Below, in pieces: positions 52,187 through 60,112 of a stretch of DNA of 64,000 nt. Where the stretch lies: NCBI RefSeq assembly GCF_001580545.1, contig NZ_LRBG01000035.1:62001-126000 (forward strand). The letters run 5' to 3'. The DNA comes from Paraburkholderia monticola. Its GTDB lineage: Bacteria > Pseudomonadota > Gammaproteobacteria > Burkholderiales > Burkholderiaceae. A program made the position numbers and the translations under genes. How positions within the stretch are numbered: the stretch's first letter is position 1; each line of letters opens with the position of its first letter. The notes beneath the pieces are model-generated. The model was not told where the DNA came from and searched no databases. It saw only the letters and a list, made by a program, of their open reading frames with translations.

Positions 52187-54406
52187 ATGCTCAACCACAC
52201 GCCGCTCGCGACAGCGCTAGCGCTCGCTTTTGCCATTCCTTTTGCGACCCCTGCGCACGCGCAAAGCGCTCCGCAAGGCGCATCGCAACCGGCCGCCGCC
52301 AGCGCGCCGGCGAACGCGCAGAACAGCGCACAGAACACCGCGCCCGCTGCCGAGGGGCAGACGCTGCCGACCATCGGCGTGCAGGCTCAAGCCGCTCAGC
52401 CGGACTTCCAGGCCGACACCGCGACGGTCGGCGCCAAGACGCCGACCGCGCTGCGCGATATTCCGCAGACCGTCACCGTGATCAACCGCGACCTGCTCCA
52501 GTCCCAAGGCGCGACGTCGTTTACGGATGCGCTGCGCAACGCGCCCGGCGTGACGATCGGCGCGGCCGAAGGCGGCCAGATCGGCAACAACATCAACCTG
52601 CGCGGCTTCACCGCACAGAACGACATCTATCTGGACGGCTTTCGCGACCGCAATCAGTACTACCGCGACACGTTCGACCTCGAATCGCTCGAAGTGCTGT
52701 ACGGCCCGTCGTCGATGCTGTTCGGCCGCGGCTCGACCGGCGGCGTGATCAATCAGGTCAGCAAGAAGGCGAACCTGACGGATTCAGCGGAAGTCTCCGG
52801 CATGATCGGCACCGACGACCGTTATCGCTCCACCGTCGACGTGAACCACAAGCTCACCGACACCTCGGCGATCCGCCTGAACGCATTCGGCCAGAGCCTC
52901 GGCTCGACACGCGACGTGATGAAGAACAAGGACTTCGGCGTCGCGCCGGAACTGCGTTTCGGTATCGGCACGCCGACCGAGATCACGCTGTCCGCGCTGA
53001 TCCAGCGCAACAACGACATGCCCGACTACGGCATTCAGGCGCTGAACGGCCGCCCTTCGCCGGTACCGAAGAACACGTTCTACGGTTTGACCAGCGACCG
53101 CACGATCCAGGACGTGCAGATCTTCAACGCGGCGATCAAGCACAGGTTCTCCGACGCCCTGACGCTGACGAACCAGACGCAGATCTCGCACTCGATGACC
53201 GACGCGCGCGAAACCGCGCCGCAAGCGGTGCTGACGGGGCCGCTGGCGTCGAGCCCGGCATTGAGCAACGGTAACTTCACGACGCTGCCGCCGTCGCAGC
53301 TGTTCATCAAGCTGCAGAGTCATGACCGCGTGATCGAGAATCACGCGATCTACAACGACACGATGCTCGAGTACAAATTCAACACCGGGCCGATCAAGCA
53401 CGACCTGATCGCCGGCGTCGAAGTGGGCCACGACAGCTATACGAATCAGGCGTACACGCGTAACAACCTGCCGATCGTGCCGATGCTCAATCCGCCGATC
53501 ATGAGCACGCCGTCGAACGTGACGACCACGGTCGGCAACTACGCCGATTCGAGCTCGAACGAAATCGCTGCTTACCTGAACGACACGATCACGCTGACGC
53601 CGCACTGGAAGCTGATCGGCGGCGTGCGCTGGGATCGCTTCTCGGCCGAGATCAGAAATACGATCAGCGCGCCGGCTTACGCCAGCCAGACCAACTACTT
53701 CACGAGCGTGCGCACGGGCGTCATCTATCAGCCGACCGACTGGCAGTCGTACTACGTGTCGTACGGCACGTCGTTCAACCCGTCGCTCGAAACGCTGACG
53801 GTCACGAACCTCACGCAGAACCTCGCGCCGGAATCGACGAAGTCGTATGAAGTCGGCGGCAAGTGGGATCTGTTCGGCGGCAACATCTCGCTGAACTCGG
53901 CATTGTTCCGGCAGGAAATGGACAACGCGCGCACCCAGGTCTCGCCGACCGAGTACGAGCTGGCTGGCGACATCCGCGTCGACGGCTTCCAGGCGGGCGT
54001 GACGGGGCACATCACCGAAAAGTGGCAGGTGTTCGGCGGCTACACCTACATGGACGCGACGATCCTGAAGGCAGCGGACGGCACCCAGGGCCACACGCCG
54101 GCGAACACGCCGCGCAACACGCTGACGTTCTGGACCACGTATGCGATCACGCCGCACTGGGAAATCGGCGGCGGTCCGATCTACATGTCGCCGCGTTATG
54201 CGTCGAATACGAACTACGTGAAGGTGCCGGGCTACACGCGGTGGGACGCGACCGCGGCGTATCACGCGAAGAAATACGACGTGCGCGTGAACCTGCTGAA
54301 CCTGACCAACAAGTACTACTACGACGCGTTGATTCCGTCGGACGGCGGACGTTCGGTGCCGGGCATCGGCCGCACGCTGCTCGCGACGTTCGATTACCGC
54401 TTCTGA
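52187..54406 (+). CDS. TonB-dependent siderophore receptor, Fiu-like
   Basis: Encodes 739 residues. A Sec signal (cleavage after AHA, near residue 25) and an Ala/Pro-rich spacer precede the plug (TALRDIPQTVTVINRDLLQSQGATSFTDALRNAPGVTI, LRGFTAQNDIYLDGFRD, LEVLYGPSSMLFGRGSTGGVINQVSKK) and the 22-strand barrel ending in FDYRF (terminal Phe). This is a catecholate-type receptor; in E. coli fiu is followed by the PKHD hydroxylase ybiX, as here. A Fur box precedes it. It imports iron-siderophore in the outer membrane with TonB. Confidence 0.94.
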   Translation: MLNHTPLATALALAFAIPFATPAHAQSAPQGASQPAAASAPANAQNSAQNTAPAAEGQTLPTIGVQAQAAQPDFQADTATVGAKTPTALRDIPQTVTVINRDLLQSQGATSFTDALRNAPGVTIGAAEGGQIGNNINLRGFTAQNDIYLDGFRDRNQYYRDTFDLESLEVLYGPSSMLFGRGSTGGVINQVSKKANLTDSAEVSGMIGTDDRYRSTVDVNHKLTDTSAIRLNAFGQSLGSTRDVMKNKDFGVAPELRFGIGTPTEITLSALIQRNNDMPDYGIQALNGRPSPVPKNTFYGLTSDRTIQDVQIFNAAIKHRFSDALTLTNQTQISHSMTDARETAPQAVLTGPLASSPALSNGNFTTLPPSQLFIKLQSHDRVIENHAIYNDTMLEYKFNTGPIKHDLIAGVEVGHDSYTNQAYTRNNLPIVPMLNPPIMSTPSNVTTTVGNYADSSSNEIAAYLNDTITLTPHWKLIGGVRWDRFSAEIRNTISAPAYASQTNYFTSVRTGVIYQPTDWQSYYVSYGTSFNPSLETLTVTNLTQNLAPESTKSYEVGGKWDLFGGNISLNSALFRQEMDNARTQVSPTEYELAGDIRVDGFQAGVTGHITEKWQVFGGYTYMDATILKAADGTQGHTPANTPRNTLTFWTTYAITPHWEIGGGPIYMSPRYASNTNYVKVPGYTRWDATAAYHAKKYDVRVNLLNLTNKYYYDALIPSDGGRSVPGIGRTLLATFDYRF

Positions 54407-54441
54407 TGGACGCTTTTGATCCGCACTGAGCGGATGCGTTA

Positions 54442-54468
54442 GGCTTGCCGCTTTTCACACGGCAAGCC
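54442..54468 (+). other. Intergenic stem-loop between receptor and hydroxylase
   Basis: GGCTTGCCG (54442-54450) and CGGCAAGCC (54460-54468) form a perfect 9-bp stem with a 9-base loop. No run of U follows, so it is not a clear terminator. It may attenuate or stabilise the message between the receptor and ybiX-like gene. Confidence 0.55.
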
Positions 54469-54485
54469 GACGCGAAGGACACACC

Positions 54486-55169
54486 ATGCTGCTGCACATT
54501 CCGAAGGTACTGGACGCCGAGCAAGTGCGCTTCGTGCGCGAGCGGCTCGATCGAGCCGGCGACGCGTGGGTCGACGGTCGCGCGACCGCCGGCTATCAGG
54601 GCGCGCCGGTCAAACGCAACCAGCAGATCGCCGAGCATTCGCCGCTCGCGCGCGAACTCGGCGACGTGATCGTCGCGGCGATCGAGCGCAATCCGCTGTT
54701 CATCAGCGCGGTGCTGCCGAATCAGGTCTATCCGCCGCTCTTCAATCGCTACGAGGGCGGCATGCAGTTCGGCAGCCACGTCGACGGCGCGGTGCGCGTG
54801 CTGCCGAATGGCGTGAAGCTGCGCACCGACGTGTCGGTGACGCTGTTTCTGAGCGCCCCCGACGAATACGACGGCGGCGAACTCGTGATCGAAGACACCT
54901 ACGGTGTGCAGCAGGTGAAGCTGCCCGCCGGCGACATGATCGTCTATCCGGCGACGAGTCTGCATCAGGTCACGCCGGTCACGCGCGGGGCGCGCGTGGC
55001 GAGCTTCTTCTGGGTGCAGAGCCTCGTGCGCAGCGACACGCATCGCGCGCTGCTGTTCGACATGGACACCGCGATTCAACGGCTCAATGCCACCCACGCC
55101 GATGAGACTGCGCGCCGCAGTCTCGTCGGTTGTTATCACAATCTATTGCGTACCTGGAGTGAAACGTGA
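54486..55169 (+). CDS. PKHD-type Fe(II)/2OG hydroxylase (YbiX/PiuC family)
   Basis: Encodes 227 residues of the P4Hc/PKHD dioxygenase fold. The iron ligands are His and Asp in QFGSHVDGAVR and a later His in PATSLHQVTPVTRGARVASFFW, which also has the 2-oxoglutarate arginine. Members lie next to catecholate siderophore receptors in many bacteria; their substrate is not known to me. It is linked to the receptor upstream and overlaps the PepSY gene downstream (its TGA overlaps the GTG). Confidence 0.92.
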   Translation: MLLHIPKVLDAEQVRFVRERLDRAGDAWVDGRATAGYQGAPVKRNQQIAEHSPLARELGDVIVAAIERNPLFISAVLPNQVYPPLFNRYEGGMQFGSHVDGAVRVLPNGVKLRTDVSVTLFLSAPDEYDGGELVIEDTYGVQQVKLPAGDMIVYPATSLHQVTPVTRGARVASFFWVQSLVRSDTHRALLFDMDTAIQRLNATHADETARRSLVGCYHNLLRTWSET

Positions 55170-55888
55170 GCGTACCGGACACCATCGACATTCAACCGCC
55201 CTCGGCCGGCGAACTCGAGACGCACGAGCCGAGACGGCTCGATAGCGATGAGCTCAAATCGCGCCAGCAGCGCTCGCGTCGCGCGACCTTCATCAAATGG
55301 CTGCGCAAGGTGCATGGCTGGGTCGGACTGTGGGGCGCGGCGCTCGGTCTGCTGTTCGGCACGACGGGGTTCTTTCTGAACCATCGCGGCGGGCCGCTCA
55401 AGGTATCGACTGGCGAGCCGCAGGTGTCGGTGATGCAGGTGCCGCTGCCGCAACCGGCGCCGGAGACGCCGCGCGAGCTTGCGAAGTGGCTCAAGCAGGA
55501 GTTGAAGATCGTCGGCAACCCGGGGCGCGTGCAGAAGGAGCCCGAGCATCCGGTGGCGTGGGGCGATCGCAGCGTCGTGCAGCCCGAGCACTGGCAGCTG
55601 AGTTTCGGCTCGCCGAAGGAAAACACGTCGGCCGAATACTGGGTCGGCAATAACTATGTGACGGTAAAGCGCAGCGCGAACACCTTTCTCGCGATGTTGA
55701 CGAACATGCACAAGGGCGTGGGCTTGAGCGTCGGCTGGGTGCTGTTGATCGACACGCTCGCGGGCAGTCTGATTCTGCTGTCGCTGACGGGCGTGCTGTT
55801 GTGGACCGAGCTGAACAAGCGCAAGACCGTGGGGCTCGCGCTCGTGGTGGGGTCGATCGTGGCGGTGGTGGCGTTGGGGACGACGTAA
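55166..55888 (+). CDS. PepSY-associated membrane protein
   Basis: Encodes 240 residues from a GTG overlapping the hydroxylase stop. An N-terminal cytoplasmic part is followed by a membrane helix (VHGWVGLWGAALGLLFGTTGFFLNHRGG), a periplasmic PepSY-like middle, and a C-terminal pair of helices (VGLSVGWVLLIDTLAGSLILLSLTGVLLW). The PepSY-TM family often includes siderophore-iron reductases (FhuF-independent) in iron operons. It closes the iron operon; a terminator-like hairpin follows. Confidence 0.88.
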   Translation: MSVPDTIDIQPPSAGELETHEPRRLDSDELKSRQQRSRRATFIKWLRKVHGWVGLWGAALGLLFGTTGFFLNHRGGPLKVSTGEPQVSVMQVPLPQPAPETPRELAKWLKQELKIVGNPGRVQKEPEHPVAWGDRSVVQPEHWQLSFGSPKENTSAEYWVGNNYVTVKRSANTFLAMLTNMHKGVGLSVGWVLLIDTLAGSLILLSLTGVLLWTELNKRKTVGLALVVGSIVAVVALGTT

Positions 55889-55913
55889 GCGCGCAGTGCA
55901 ACACTGCGGGGCG

Positions 55914-55940
55914 AAGCCTGTGCGCTTGCGCGCAGGCTTT
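55914..55940 (+). terminator. Terminator-like hairpin after the iron operon
   Basis: AAGCCTG (55914-55920) pairs with CAGGCTT (55933-55939), with an inner GCGC/GCGC pair giving a roughly 12-bp stem including one wobble. Only a short T-run (TTT) follows, so termination strength is uncertain. Confidence 0.55.
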
Positions 55941-55999
55941 CACCGGCACGCGCTAGAATCGGTGCAGGCCCACTTCGCTGCCGCTGCCGCCATCCCCCG

Positions 56000-56716
56000 A
56001 TGACCTCCCCCGCGAATCCCTCGAATCGTGCCGATCAGGCGAACCTCGTCGACACCGCACTGACCACGCGCCGCTCGGTGCGTGCCTTTCTGCCGACACC
56101 GGTGCAGCGCGCCGACATCGAAGCCATTCTCGAAGCCGCGAGCCGTGCGCCGTCGGGCACCAACACGCAGCCGTGGCAGGTGTACGTGCTGACGGGCGAA
56201 TCGCTCGCGCGGCTGTCGCGCGACCTGCTCGCCGCCTACGACGATCCGCAGCGCGACGAGCTGTATCAGGAGGAGTACGCGTACTATCCGCGCCAATGGC
56301 AGTCGCCGTTCATCGACCGGCGCCGCAAGATCGGCTGGGATATGTATGGGCTGCTCGGCATCGACAAGGGCGACAAGACGCGCATGCACGAACAGCACTC
56401 GCGCAACTTCCGTTTTTTCGACGCCCCCGTCGGCCTGCTGTTCACGATCGATCGCAGCCTCGAGCGCGGCAGCTGGCTCGACTACGGCATGTTCCTGCAG
56501 GCGATCATGACGGCCGCGCGCGGCCGAGGGCTCGACACCTGTCCGCAGGCGGCGTTCACGCAGTTTCATCGGCTGATTGCCGAACATCTCGACTTGCCCG
56601 ACAACGAGCAACTCGTGTGCGGCATGTCGCTCGGTTTCGCCGACCCCAGCGCGCCGGTCAATACGCTGCGCACCGAGCGCGAACCGGTCGAACGCTTCGT
56701 GCGCTTTCTCGATTGA
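56000..56716 (+). CDS. Nitroreductase family protein
   Basis: Encodes 238 residues of the FMN-dependent nitroreductase fold: TRRSVRAFLPTPVQRADIEAILEAASRAPSGTNTQPWQVYVL is the family start, and QAIMTAARGRGLDTCPQAAF and CGMSLGFAD (the FMN and dimer motifs) follow. It reduces nitro compounds, quinones or other electrophiles with NAD(P)H in the cytosol. It follows the iron operon but is separated by the hairpin, and precedes a HiPIP gene by 36 bp. Confidence 0.92.
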   Translation: MTSPANPSNRADQANLVDTALTTRRSVRAFLPTPVQRADIEAILEAASRAPSGTNTQPWQVYVLTGESLARLSRDLLAAYDDPQRDELYQEEYAYYPRQWQSPFIDRRRKIGWDMYGLLGIDKGDKTRMHEQHSRNFRFFDAPVGLLFTIDRSLERGSWLDYGMFLQAIMTAARGRGLDTCPQAAFTQFHRLIAEHLDLPDNEQLVCGMSLGFADPSAPVNTLRTEREPVERFVRFLD

Positions 56717-56752
56717 ACCCAGCTGTCCGTCCCCATCCCGAGGCAAACGACA

Positions 56753-57067
56753 ATGAAAACATCGCGCCGCCATTTCCTGTTGCTGAGCGCGGGCGTCGGC
56801 TCGTCGCTCGCGCTGTCCCGCGTCGCGTTGGCCGCGACCGTTCCCAATGCGCTGAGCGAGAGCGATCCGCAGGCGCAGGCGGTCGGCTATACGGAAGATG
56901 CGTCGAAGGTCGACAAAGCCCGCTTCCCGAACTTCGCGGCGGGGCAATCGTGCGCGAACTGCTCGCTGTTCCAGGGCAAGTCGTCGGATGCCTACGGCGG
57001 CTGCACGCTGTTCGGCACCAAACAGGTCGCCTCGCGCGGCTGGTGCAGCGCGTACTCGAATATGTGA
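56753..57067 (+). CDS. High-potential iron-sulfur protein (HiPIP), Tat-exported
   Basis: Encodes 104 residues. The twin-arginine signal is SRRHFLLLSAGVGSSLALSRVALA. The mature part has the four HiPIP cysteines in CANCSLF, GGCTLFG and GWCSAY, binding one [4Fe-4S] cluster. HiPIPs carry electrons in the periplasm, for example to cytochromes or oxidases. The gene is 36 bp after the nitroreductase gene. Partners are not adjacent. Confidence 0.93.
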   Translation: MKTSRRHFLLLSAGVGSSLALSRVALAATVPNALSESDPQAQAVGYTEDASKVDKARFPNFAAGQSCANCSLFQGKSSDAYGGCTLFGTKQVASRGWCSAYSNM

Positions 57068-57095
57068 GCACGTCGCTGCATCAATCGGCGCGCTG

Positions 57096-57458
57096 CTAGA
57101 GCAGCGCCTTCAGCGCGAGCTCGTGCGAGTGCCCGATCCATACCGCCGCGTCGCGATGGTCGCGCAGGGCGTCGCCGGTGTTCGGATGCAGAAAGACGTC
57201 GAGTGCGCCGTGATTGAGCGTGAGCCAGCCGACCACCTCGGCGAACTGCGCGTGCCCGAACGCAAGCTGATACGACCACATCGGATGCGGTCCGACTGGC
57301 CGTTCGTGAAAGCGCCCGATCTGCAGCTTGTCGCCCCAATGCGCGTCGATCTGCTCGCGAAACGCCCAGGCGGCGTCGCGGCTCACCGCGTCGAAATAGA
57401 TGTGGGCGTGCCAGCTTGCTATCGCTGAAGCATCGCGAAAGGTCATATCAGAGTTCAT
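57096..57458 (-). CDS. DOPA 4,5-dioxygenase family protein
   Basis: Encodes 120 residues. ASWHAHIYFDAVSRDAAWAFREQI, the HERPVGPHPMWSYQLAF segment and the LNHGALDVFLHPNTGDALRDH stretch are the three signatures of the DOPA-dioxygenase-like family, extradiol enzymes whose bacterial substrates are mostly unknown. The conserved histidines in HAH, GPHP and LHPNTGD are probable iron ligands. The Met at 57458 was chosen because similarity begins there. Convergent with the HiPIP gene. Confidence 0.9.
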   Translation of the reverse strand: MNSDMTFRDASAIASWHAHIYFDAVSRDAAWAFREQIDAHWGDKLQIGRFHERPVGPHPMWSYQLAFGHAQFAEVVGWLTLNHGALDVFLHPNTGDALRDHRDAAVWIGHSHELALKALL

Positions 57459-57477
57459 CGCCACGTTCGTTTCCGTA

Positions 57478-57969
57478 TCAGTCTTTATCCGACATTCGTT
57501 CTGCTTCGCTTTCCGCCGGCGCGCGCGCTGCGAGGCGCATGTGAAACTGTGCCTCATCCTCGCCGACGATCTCGAAGCCGAGACGATCGTACAACCGTTT
57601 CGCGGGATTGCCCTTGAGCACCTGCAAGCGGACCGGCAGCGCTTCGGCCGCGGCGGCGCGCAAGATCGTGCGCAGCGCCCGCTCGCCGATGCCGCGTCCC
57701 TGTAGCGCCGGCGTGATCTGCACTTGCACGACGAACCATTCGTCTTCGTTGCGATGCGCCTTCAGGAGACCCGCCGGCGCACCATCGATACAGATGACCT
57801 GCGCCGCGTCATAGCGATGCAACAGGCGCGCGCGATGGGCGTCGTCGTCGATCGGCTCGCCGGCGCGGGTCAGGTGTTCGGTCATCGTCGCCTTGCGCAG
57901 TTCGAGCAGGAAGGACTCGTCGTCGGGTCGCGCGGGGCGCAGGGTCAAGTCGGATGGTTGGGCGGGCAT
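57478..57969 (-). CDS. GNAT-family acetyltransferase
   Basis: Encodes 163 residues. The acetyl-CoA loop QITPALQGRGIGERALRTIL (R/Q-x2-G-x-G/A) and the C-terminal strand LYDRLGFEIVGED are typical GNAT features. The N-terminal half is the variable substrate-binding part. Acetyl acceptor unknown. Start at 57969; the longer open frame upstream has no family similarity. It lies 19 bp upstream of the DOPA-dioxygenase gene on the same strand and is probably co-transcribed. Confidence 0.9.
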   Translation of the reverse strand: MPAQPSDLTLRPARPDDESFLLELRKATMTEHLTRAGEPIDDDAHRARLLHRYDAAQVICIDGAPAGLLKAHRNEDEWFVVQVQITPALQGRGIGERALRTILRAAAAEALPVRLQVLKGNPAKRLYDRLGFEIVGEDEAQFHMRLAARAPAESEAERMSDKD

Positions 57970-58418
57970 GTCGGCCTGGTTGGTGCGCGCGATTTCGTAC
58001 GCGAGGATCGTGTGAAGCGCGAGTAAGAATTGTCGTCGATTGTCGCGCCGGCTGCGCTTTTTTACCAGGCGGTCATGCTGCCGCCTCCCCGATTTGCGAT
58101 GCAGGGCGAATGGCCGATGCGGCTGGCGATGCCGCGAGTGCTGACGATTTTCGACGTTGGGATGCTCGATCGGAAAGGCGTCGCCTTCCGCGCCATGTGG
58201 CATGCGCCTTGCTCCGGCTTGATTTGCGTTTCGCGGGCGCGGTCGTCGACCCATTGCGCCCGCGTTATCCGCACTTTCAACGAACAGACCAAACGACGCC
58301 GCACTCGATCGGTGCAATGGAGCGACACAATCGCGGCCGTCGTTGCAAGCGTCAGATGATTTTCCGGGGATGTTCGCATCGCACGGCGAACGTCGTAATC
58401 AACGTTGCGGGGTGGGCT
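57970..58418. other. Gene-free stretch before DUF1488 gene
   Basis: 449 bp. Open frames here overlap one another and have no family similarity or good ribosome-binding site. I see no repeat or structure worth naming. Confidence 0.4.
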
Positions 58419-58691
58419 ATGACGATGATCGAGGCGGTACCCAGCGTCTCGGCAGATGGGCGCGCGGTGATTTTCCAGCTTTCGTCGCAGGGGCGCGACC
58501 TCGAATGCGCGGTCACGCGCGAGGCGCTCGAACAGCACTTCTGGCTGCAACGCGGCGCCGGCGAGGCGCGCATTCTGAAGACGTTTGCGGACGGTCGCAA
58601 GCGTATTACCGCGATCGCCGAACGAAAGATGCTCGCGCGTCCGGGCGAAAAGGTCTTGCTCACGATCGACGATTTCTCCACACGCGGTTGA
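58419..58691 (+). CDS. DUF1488 domain-containing protein
   Basis: Encodes 90 residues. The pattern DGRAVIFQLSSQGRDLECAVTREALEQHFWLQRG matches DUF1488, a small family of unknown function in proteobacteria; a C-terminal strand (KRITAIAERKMLARPGEKVLLTIDDF) completes the fold. Start at 58419 gives a family-like N terminus. Alone; long gene-poor stretches on both sides. Confidence 0.8.
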   Translation: MTMIEAVPSVSADGRAVIFQLSSQGRDLECAVTREALEQHFWLQRGAGEARILKTFADGRKRITAIAERKMLARPGEKVLLTIDDFSTRG

Positions 58692-58933
58692 CCGCGCGGC
58701 GCGGTGCGCGTCATCGCTCGATGCTCGGCCTGAACGCAGCCGACTTCGCGGTTCGCGGTTCAATTCGGGCTGTTACATCGATTCGCCAAATTAACCCGCC
58801 AAAGCCCCTCGCTTCGCGCAATTGCGTTCGCGCATGCTCCCCTACACTGTTTTCCATGGAGCGACGAATCACCGAACTCCATCGATGCGATCTTCCCCTC
58901 GCGTCGTATTTGAACCGTACCGTTGATAGCAGG

Positions 58934-58966
58934 GCAGTTCGCAGTTCGCAGTTCGCAGTTCGCAGT
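58934..58966. repeat. Heptanucleotide tandem repeat GCAGTTC
   Basis: GCAGTTC is repeated four times exactly (58934-58940, 58941-58947, 58948-58954, 58955-58961) plus five more bases (GCAGT). Related degenerate copies (AGTTCG, GTAGTTCG) follow to about 59000. A perfect short tandem repeat in intergenic DNA can vary in copy number by slippage. Confidence 0.9.
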
Positions 58967-59266
58967 GAGTAGCTAGTAGTTCGTAGTTCGGCAGTAGACG
59001 CAATAAAAGCGCGCGATATAAGCGCGAAGCAACAGGGGGTAGCGGCCAGAAGTAGCGAATAACGAGGACCGGCCCACATGCAGTGGCAATTGAAGTAGTG
59101 GTGTGATTCGGCAGTTCGAAGCTTGCTGTCGATCGGTAGAAATTGCAGGTGCAGTACAAGTTCAACGTCGTAGCAAGTGCAGTTTGACGTAAGCAAGAGC
59201 CTTGTAGGTTTGATGGTTATAGGTCGGCAGGCAACCACGCGCCTTCTCGACTGTTCCATCCTGTCG

Positions 59267-59297
59267 ACCCTGTTCCTCGCGGAGCAGGGTTTTTTTT
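59267..59297 (+). terminator. Intrinsic terminator with no upstream gene
   Basis: ACCCTG (59267-59272) pairs with CAGGGT (59285-59290), 12-base loop, followed by a run of eight T (59290-59297). It is a textbook plus-strand terminator, but the nearest plus-strand coding end is nearly 600 bp upstream. Confidence 0.8.
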
Positions 59298-59492
59298 CGA
59301 CGGGACGAAGCGGGCTTCTTGTTTCTCGCGAGTTCGAACCGATATCTGGGCTTTGCGTTCTTCGCTGTGTTCGGAGAACGGGCGCATCGCATGGCGTGAA
59401 CTGTCGGGCGCAAAATGCGTCGGATGTTCGAGCGCGGCGTTTGCCGCCGTCGCGTGCCGAAATCCGGGCGCTGCCGAAAGGAGGTTGAATCG

Positions 59493-59966
59493 ATGTCCAG
59501 CAAATCGCGAGTCCGCAAACACGGCCATACGGCCATGTCCCCTTTATTGCGGTCCCTTACCCTGAGTCGCACCGCGCATGCACCGGTCACGCAGACCATG
59601 CTGCTTCAGGCCTACGCCGCGCTAGATGCATTCCGCCGCGGCCACGGCGCGCGCAATCTGCACACCACGCTGAGCCGGCATCTGCTGGTATCGCAGGAAC
59701 TGGCGCGTGCTGGATTGGGCGCCGACGTTTGCGCCGACATCGAAAGCGCGCATGCGGCGATGGTGCGGCTCGACATACGCGAGCGCGAGACCGGCCGCTG
59801 GTCGCTCGAAGACGACGAATACGCGCGTCTGTGCACGGCGCTGGCGATTTTCGACGGCCAGTTATCGGCGGCGTCGCTGAACGAGCTGGCGAGCGCGGAA
59901 GCAAAAATGATCGAAGGTCTGATGCGCTCCGCGCAGTTGCGGGCGCTGGCCGATGCGGCGGTTTGA
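59493..59966 (+). CDS. Hypothetical protein
   Basis: Encodes 157 residues, mostly alpha-helical by composition, with no signal or membrane segment. TMLLQAYAALDAFRRGHGARNLHTTLSRHLLVSQELARAG and the later EDDEYARLCTALAIFDGQLSAASLNELASAEAKM are amphipathic. I do not recognise the family. The start at 59493 follows AAAGGAGG at 59477-59484, good spacing. Function unknown; probably a cytosolic helical protein. Confidence 0.7.
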   Translation: MSSKSRVRKHGHTAMSPLLRSLTLSRTAHAPVTQTMLLQAYAALDAFRRGHGARNLHTTLSRHLLVSQELARAGLGADVCADIESAHAAMVRLDIRERETGRWSLEDDEYARLCTALAIFDGQLSAASLNELASAEAKMIEGLMRSAQLRALADAAV

Positions 59967-60112
59967 ACCGTAGGGGCCCATGCGCGCGTCACGCGTCTGG
60001 AACGCAACATGAAAAGCGCCCCGATCTGCTGCAGAGAGGCCGGCGATGAAACGCAAACGGTGTTCCGTGGAGCAGATCGGGGCGGCGCTATAGCGGCGCG
60101 GAACCTCCCCGT

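Larger units (their letters stand above)
58692..59492. other. Gene-poor 0.8-kb stretch with repeat and orphan terminator
   Basis: No gene is supported on either strand. Composition is A+T-richer between about 58,900 and 59,300. It holds a heptanucleotide repeat (58934-58966) and a strong plus-strand terminator (59267-59297) with no gene before it, so a small RNA is possible. Ribosome-binding site of the next gene is at 59477-59484. Confidence 0.5.

Noticed and set aside
52784..54265. Long antisense frame across the siderophore receptor
   Set aside because: Arg/Val-rich shadow with no recognisable motif or ribosome-binding site.
57970..58317. N-terminal extension of the GNAT gene to 58317
   Set aside because: The extra residues are Arg/His-rich with no GNAT similarity and no good ribosome-binding site.
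58934..59000. Possible CRISPR array
   Set aside because: Repeats are 7 bp and contiguous with no spacers; it is a simple tandem repeat.
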